From Flavobacterium sp. KACC 22763 (GTDB lineage Bacteria; Bacteroidota; Bacteroidia; Flavobacteriales; Flavobacteriaceae): 64,000 nt of DNA. The stretch covers positions 496,001 through 560,000 of the forward strand of contig NZ_CP117879.1 in the NCBI RefSeq assembly GCF_028736155.1, given 5' to 3'. Within the stretch, counting starts at the first letter, position 1. Each line of letters starts with the position of its first letter. Shown here in pieces: positions 59,866 to 64,000 of the stretch. Made by a program: the position numbers and the translations under genes. The notes beneath the pieces were generated by a model. The model had not been told where the DNA came from. It did no database searches and was given only the letters and a program-made list of their open reading frames with translations.

Positions 59866-60906
59866 ATGAAAGAAGAAATAACTGCTTATAATAATGTTTT
59901 AGAGTTAATAGGAAATACCCCCCTTATTAAGCTAAATAAAATTACCGAAGAGTTAGAAGGAAATTTCTACGCAAAGGTAGAAGCTTTCAACCCAGGTCAT
60001 TCCTCAAAAGATAGAATAGCATTATATATTATTGAAGAAGCCGAAAGAAAAGGAATTCTATCTCCGGGAGATACCATTATCGAAACCACATCTGGTAATA
60101 CAGGATTTAGTTTAGCAATGGTAAGCATTATTAAAGGTTACAATTGTATTTTGGCTGTAAGCTCAAAATCATCTAAAGACAAAATTGACATGTTGAGAAG
60201 TTTAGGCGCCAAAGTGTATGTCTGTCCGGCTCACGTTTCTGCAGATGATGAAAGATCTTATTATAATGTAGCAAAACGTTTGCACGAAGAGACAAAAGGT
60301 TCTGTCTATATTAATCAATATTTCAACCAATTAAATATTGATGCTCACTACAACACTACAGGTCCAGAGATTTGGGAACAAACAAAAGGACAAATTACGC
60401 ACTTAGTTGCTTGCAGCGGAACAGGAGGAACGATCTCTGGAACTGCAAAATTCTTAAAAGAAAAAAATCCAAATATTAGAATCTTAGGAGTTGATGCTTT
60501 TGGATCGGTATTGAAAAAATACCACGAAACAAGAGAATTCGACAGCAAAGAAATTTACCCTTACCGTATAGAAGGTCTTGGTAAAAACTTAATTCCATCG
60601 GCTACCGATTTTGATATTATTGATAAATTCATGAAAGTAACCGACGAAGAAAGCGCTCACTCTGCTAGAGAGGTTACTAGAAAAGAAGGTTTATTTGTTG
60701 GATATACTTCAGGAGCGGTAATGCAAGCTATTAAGCAGTATGCTGAAGAAGGAGAATTTACAAAAGACAGTAATATTATTGCTATTTTCCCAGATCATGG
60801 TTCTCGTTATATGAGTAAAGTATTCAGTGATGACTGGATGAACGAGCAAGGTTTCTTTGATAGTGTTAATGAAGAAGAAGCGCAAAAAATTGAATTCGTA
60901 AAGTAA
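59866..60906 (+). CDS. Cystathionine beta-synthase-like PLP enzyme
   Basis: The 346-residue protein (ATG at 59866; the codon at 59806 is TTG) is a fold-type II PLP enzyme of the cysteine synthase/CBS group. The PLP lysine is in [15 protein letters not shown] (about residue 42), with [13 protein letters not shown] and [14 protein letters not shown] as loops. [20 protein letters not shown] and [20 protein letters not shown] resemble the CBS-specific region rather than CysK or CysM, so it may condense serine and homocysteine. No CBS regulatory domains follow. Confidence 0.8.
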   Translation: MKEEITAYNNVLELIGNTPLIKLNKITEELEGNFYAKVEAFNPGHSSKDRIALYIIEEAERKGILSPGDTIIETTSGNTGFSLAMVSIIKGYNCILAVSSKSSKDKIDMLRSLGAKVYVCPAHVSADDERSYYNVAKRLHEETKGSVYINQYFNQLNIDAHYNTTGPEIWEQTKGQITHLVACSGTGGTISGTAKFLKEKNPNIRILGVDAFGSVLKKYHETREFDSKEIYPYRIEGLGKNLIPSATDFDIIDKFMKVTDEESAHSAREVTRKEGLFVGYTSGAVMQAIKQYAEEGEFTKDSNIIAIFPDHGSRYMSKVFSDDWMNEQGFFDSVNEEEAQKIEFVK

Positions 60907-60929
60907 TAAAAATGCTTTTCAAAATATAT

Positions 60930-60963
60930 AAACTCCATTCGTTTTAGAATGGAGTTTTTTTTT
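60930..60963 (+). terminator. Terminator after the CBS-like gene
   Basis: AAACTCCATTC (60930-60940) pairs with GAATGGAGTTT (60947-60957), followed by T9. Confidence 0.85.
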
Positions 60964-61255
60964 GTATAAACTTTTTTGAGTTTTGAATGTTTTTTTTATT
61001 AAAGTTAAAATTTACTATTTTTTTAAATATACCGTATTTATACGTAAGAAATTGATGGTTTTTAATGGTTTAAACTTAGTGTTTTAACTAAATCTTTGAA
61101 TTTTATTTAGAATTTTTTACCCTCAAAATGCATGAAAACGTTATTTTAACGAGTTTTTAGGTATTTTGTCGGAAATTTTTCTTTTAAAAAATGTAATGGT
61201 CTAGTTTTGAGGTATTAAGATAACGAAAGTTGTTTAATCCCTAAAATCTACTATT
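60964..61255. other. A/T-rich region with possible regulatory signals, no gene
   Basis: Just under 300 bp before the first LamG protein gene. It holds a TAGTTTTG (61202-61209), a -7-like element, and a small inverted repeat CGTAT-TT-ATACG (61033-61044). No open frame of coding character was recognised. Confidence 0.4.
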
Positions 61256-62149
61256 ATGATAAGATTACTACTAACAGTATTGTTTGTGAGTTCTTTGAAT
61301 GTGAATGCACAAACACCAATTCAGGAATTTAATTTTAATGGTACCTTAAATAATACAGCAAATACGATTTCATTCATTGGAACCAATAATTTTGTAGCTG
61401 ATAGAGCAGGAGTTTTAAAAGGAGCTCAGCGATTAAATAATAAAGCTTTAGAAGCTGTGATAGATAATCTGCCTCAAGGAAAAAGTTCAAGAACAATTAG
61501 TATTTGGGTTAAATTCAACGATATTTCAAATGCAAACTATATCTGGGGCTACGGAAACCCACTAAATGCTCAATATTGTGGTTTATTGCAGCAAGCAACA
61601 ACTTCTTCTAACTCTGACTTAAGTTTAGCTGCTTGGGGCGCTTCTAATGATGTCATAGTATCTACACCCTTAGAAAAGAATATTTGGTATAATTATACTA
61701 TAACATATGAAGGTACAACTTCTAAGATATATCGTGATGGTAAATTATTAAAGTATCTGGAAGGTATGGCACGATCTACTAACGGAAATATTTTTAGATT
61801 GGGCGAAATCAATACAATGGTGGGAATTAATGCTGATATAGATGATTTAAAGATCTATAATATAGCTTTGACCCCAGATCAGGTAAATGAGTTATATGAG
61901 AGCGAAAAAGCATCTGGCTTACTTACAGTGGCTGCAGAGGCGAAGACGACAAAAATTGCAGTAAAAGCAAAACCAAATCAAACAATAATTACTTCGGATG
62001 ATGTTAACGGAACAGTAAAAAGCATCGAAGTTTATTCGCAAGGACAAAAAATAGTGGGAAGCAATGCGGCAAATATAGCCGATCTTCCGGAAGGGACTTA
62101 TTTATTAAAAATTACCAGTACTCCATCAAAAAAAATTACCTCAAAATAA
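61256..62149 (+). CDS. Secreted LamG-like protein with type IX secretion-like C-terminus
   Basis: The 297-residue protein starts with a signal peptide (MIRLLLTVLFVSSLNVNAQ). A LamG/concanavalin-like jelly roll follows at about residues 20-215: IQEFNFNGTLNNTANTISF, TISIWVKFNDISNANYIWGY, YNYTITYEGTTSKIYRDGKL and DIDDLKIYNIALTPDQVNEL. The C-terminus (about 235-297) has VKSIEVYSQGQKIVG and LPEGTYLLKIT, like type A sorting domains of the type IX secretion system. It is probably surface-exposed and sugar-binding (inferred). A tandem paralogue begins at 63630. Confidence 0.75.
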   Translation: MIRLLLTVLFVSSLNVNAQTPIQEFNFNGTLNNTANTISFIGTNNFVADRAGVLKGAQRLNNKALEAVIDNLPQGKSSRTISIWVKFNDISNANYIWGYGNPLNAQYCGLLQQATTSSNSDLSLAAWGASNDVIVSTPLEKNIWYNYTITYEGTTSKIYRDGKLLKYLEGMARSTNGNIFRLGEINTMVGINADIDDLKIYNIALTPDQVNELYESEKASGLLTVAAEAKTTKIAVKAKPNQTIITSDDVNGTVKSIEVYSQGQKIVGSNAANIADLPEGTYLLKITSTPSKKITSK

Positions 62150-62225
62150 ATGGTTTTTTAGTTTGTTTTTAAATGTTAGTTAGTTTTTTTATTGCGTAAG
62201 CAATTGAGTTTTTGGAATAGTAAGG

Positions 62226-62255
62226 AAAGCTTTCTGTGTTCAGGAAGCTTTTTTT
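62226..62255 (+). terminator. Terminator after first LamG gene
   Basis: AAAGCTTTCTG (62226-62236) pairs with CAGGAAGCTTT (62241-62251) with one G-T pair; a T run follows. Confidence 0.7.
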
Positions 62256-63273
62256 AGTCTAATTTCCATCCAAAAGTAGTCTGAAATACATAATCATCTT
62301 TTGATGCTCCTTCTTTAGGTTTATTGTCATAGTTGTAGATAAATGATAATTTGATGAAAAAATCTAATGGTAAATCATATTTTGTATCTACAGAAAAATC
62401 GGTACGAATTCTTTTGCTTTCTGTTAAACTCGGAAAAAAATTCACTTTAGACTGAATGCTAAAATCTCCTATATCATATAAGTTTAGATCACTGCCCAAG
62501 AATAACTCCAAACTTTTATTCGCTTCTGTTACTCCTGTAAAACGTTCGTGGTTGAAAGATAATCCAGAAGCAACTCCCCAGTATTTTTTGTTGTTATGTA
62601 TTAGATATTTTCCATAACCGGCCTTTGAAACAATACGAAGGTCAATATCCTGCTCTGTATTTTTTAAAGTAACAACTGATAATGGAATAAAATAGTCTTT
62701 TGGCAGTAAATGAATATAGCTGACATCGGTATCTATCCTTCGTATAGGATCGCTATCATCTTGTATAGATTGAATTTGTTTGTACGTTGCAGTTCCGTAC
62801 CATTTTTTCGCTGTATAGCCTAAATTCACATTTATAGTTAGTTGCTGTAAGCTTTGTGCTTTAGTCAATTTGATTCCAGCGTCGAAACTAGCATCAAGTC
62901 TTCCCCAAAAGCTCTCGTCAACAGGTTTAATTCGTACAATATCAGCGAGATCAATAATGCTTTTGGTTTGTGTTTCAATATTGGTGATTTCGCATTTTCC
63001 AGGAGTTTCAATTTTGATGATTTTTCCGTTTAGCAAATCTCCATTCGAAAGATTTATAATATAAATTCGATCTGAACTAATATTTTTAACATGTTTCCAT
63101 TCTAACTTGAAATCTTCTTTGCTGTAGTCGGTTTCTATTTGTAGAATACCTTTGTTCATTGTCTTTATTTCGCCAATAATAATATCATTGTTTTTTAGTA
63201 CAAGAGTATCAGAAATCTGTGCATTGATCTTTAAGAAAAATAAAAGAAAAAATAAGAGTAAGGTTTTCTTCAT
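62254..63273 (-). CDS. DUF481 outer-membrane-like protein
   Basis: The 339-residue protein has a signal peptide (MKKTLLLFFLLFFLKINAQ). A small N-terminal part (about 25-115) contains LVLKNNDIIIGEIKTMNKGI and YIINLSNGDLLNGKIIKIET, and is followed by a C-terminal beta-barrel (DUF481, about 125-339) with alternating strands ending in DYVFQTTFGWKLD. DUF481 proteins are outer-membrane barrels of unknown role. It lies between the two LamG genes on the opposite strand. Confidence 0.75.
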   Translation of the reverse strand: MKKTLLLFFLLFFLKINAQISDTLVLKNNDIIIGEIKTMNKGILQIETDYSKEDFKLEWKHVKNISSDRIYIINLSNGDLLNGKIIKIETPGKCEITNIETQTKSIIDLADIVRIKPVDESFWGRLDASFDAGIKLTKAQSLQQLTINVNLGYTAKKWYGTATYKQIQSIQDDSDPIRRIDTDVSYIHLLPKDYFIPLSVVTLKNTEQDIDLRIVSKAGYGKYLIHNNKKYWGVASGLSFNHERFTGVTEANKSLELFLGSDLNLYDIGDFSIQSKVNFFPSLTESKRIRTDFSVDTKYDLPLDFFIKLSFIYNYDNKPKEGASKDDYVFQTTFGWKLD

Positions 63274-63629
63274 GCTAAGGCTTATTTCTTTGATTTACAG
63301 CTTATAATGTTAAAGTTAAAAATAAAAACATAATTTTAGAGAGAATCAAAAAAAAATCCTGTTGTAATGCAGTTAAATTCTGCAAGTAAGAAGGGGGTTA
63401 ATTGAAAAATTTTTAGAAATAATGTAGTTTGAACTGTAAAGTGTTTTTTGTGAGAATTATGTATTTGTGTGTAGGAATTGTTTGGAGGTGTTGAATTTTA
63501 ATTATAGTTTTAACAAATTTTCTAAAAATAATAAACGAAATTTTAAAATTGTAAAATCTATAATGTTTAAATTTTGCAATAAATTGCTAATTGCCTTAAA
63601 CCAAAACGATTCTGATAAAAGCTATAACT
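63274..63629. other. A/T-rich region before second LamG gene
   Basis: About 356 bp with no gene; it should hold the promoters of the divergent DUF481 and LamG genes. I found no exact TAnnTTTG element at a fitting place. Confidence 0.4.
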
Positions 63630-64000
63630 ATGAAAAAAATATTACTCACTTTATTGTTTGTAAATTTTTTAACTGCGAATGCGCAAAATCCGGTACAGGA
63701 ATTTAACTTCAATGGAAATTTAAACAGTGCCGATAATACTATTTCTTTTTTAGGTGCTCCAGTTTTTGTAAACGATAGAATGGGAAGCCCTAAAAGTGCT
63801 TTGCGGGTTACAAAAGCTTATCAGGCAGTAATAGGAGAGCTTCCTCAGGATAATAAACCAAAAACAATATCGGTTTGGGTAAAATTTAATGCCATAAATA
63901 TTCCTAATTATATTTTGGGTTATGGAGCGGCTGTAAACGGACAGTATTTCGGATTAGTGCAGCAGCCTGTGTCTGGAAGCAATTCAGATTTAAGTTTGGT
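63630..64000 (+). CDS. LamG-like secreted protein, paralogue, cut by the window end
   Basis: The reading frame opens at 63630 with MKKILLTLLFVNFLTANAQN and runs to the window end (123 residues visible). It parallels the 61256 gene almost position by position: VQEFNFNGNLNSADNTISF, TISVWVKFNAINIPNYILGY and NGQYFGLVQQPVSGSNSDLS. It is therefore a tandem paralogue with the DUF481 gene between. The C-terminus is not in the window. Confidence 0.8.
   Translation, partial: MKKILLTLLFVNFLTANAQNPVQEFNFNGNLNSADNTISFLGAPVFVNDRMGSPKSALRVTKAYQAVIGELPQDNKPKTISVWVKFNAINIPNYILGYGAAVNGQYFGLVQQPVSGSNSDLSL

Noticed and set aside
63467..63706. Open frame on the plus strand upstream of the second LamG gene
   Set aside because: It crosses the real LamG start in another frame and has no coding character.
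1..64000. Insertion sequences, prophage, rRNA or tRNA genes
   Set aside because: No transposase, integrase or phage motif, and no cloverleaf or rRNA sequence was recognised. A tRNA scan would settle the last point.

Overview
The window reads as chromosome of a Flavobacterium-like member of the Bacteroidota. The support is low GC content, promoters of the TTG-N17-23-TAnnTTTG type instead of sigma70 boxes, few Shine-Dalgarno sequences, several families seen mainly in Flavobacteriaceae (DUF6095, DUF6452, DUF6048, DUF5606), a carboxypeptidase-regulatory/plug/beta-barrel receptor, and a secreted protein with a type IX secretion-like C-terminus. No rRNA, tRNA, insertion sequence, phage or CRISPR array was seen. 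Most of the region is housekeeping sequence, and the unusual content lies in the intergenic DNA and the regulatory sites.

Layout. 1-6.2 kb: the end of an AlkD-like HEAT-repeat protein, a pentapeptide-repeat protein, two small proteins, murQ, a membrane-anchored AraC regulator and a large outer-membrane receptor. 6.2-17.8 kb: a ZIP metal transporter, methyltransferases, an Asp/Glu racemase-family protein, the rlmD-DUF6452-DUF6048 operon, an orphan histidine kinase, an aldo/keto reductase and the cysE-cysM cysteine pair. 17.9-22.8 kb: DUF1003, DUF2752, an Smr-domain protein, a lipoprotein, a cysteine desulfurase and a threonylcarbamoyl-AMP synthase. 22.9-28.7 kb: a lipopolysaccharide/glycan cluster (acyltransferase, four glycosyltransferases, a WaaP/KdkA-like sugar kinase). 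28.8-38.4 kb: dapD, a PAS protein, a toxin-antitoxin pair, ruvX, mqo, an FUSC membrane protein, def, DUF5606, mazG and an Fnr-type regulator.

38.5-48.7 kb is a complete cbb3 cytochrome oxidase locus: ccoI, ccoS, fused ccoNO, ccoQ, monoheme ccoP, ccoG, ccoH and a TauE/SafE-like protein, closed by convergent hemN. The Fnr-type regulator lies immediately upstream, on the opposite strand. Palindromes of the form ATGAYAAWTATCAT sit before ccoI, ccoS and hemN, each with its centre exactly 29.5 bp from the first base of the -7 element. A fourth, weaker copy with the same spacing precedes the PAS protein gene. This looks like a small local oxygen-response regulon. 48.8-64 kb: small membrane proteins, DoxX, an acyl-CoA carboxylase beta subunit, lpxD, msrB, prfB with an intact programmed +1 frameshift, threonine aldolase, ybaB, an S9 oligopeptidase, a cystathionine beta-synthase-like enzyme, two tandem LamG-like secreted proteins (the second cut by the window end) and a DUF481 protein.

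The least explained structure is a set of eight intergenic arrays built of 7-8 bp units, usually in inverted halves. They abut stop codons, and in several cases they contain the stop codon. Three share NNNCTAAG units; the others use unrelated units but the same layout. No wholly new multigene system is evident.
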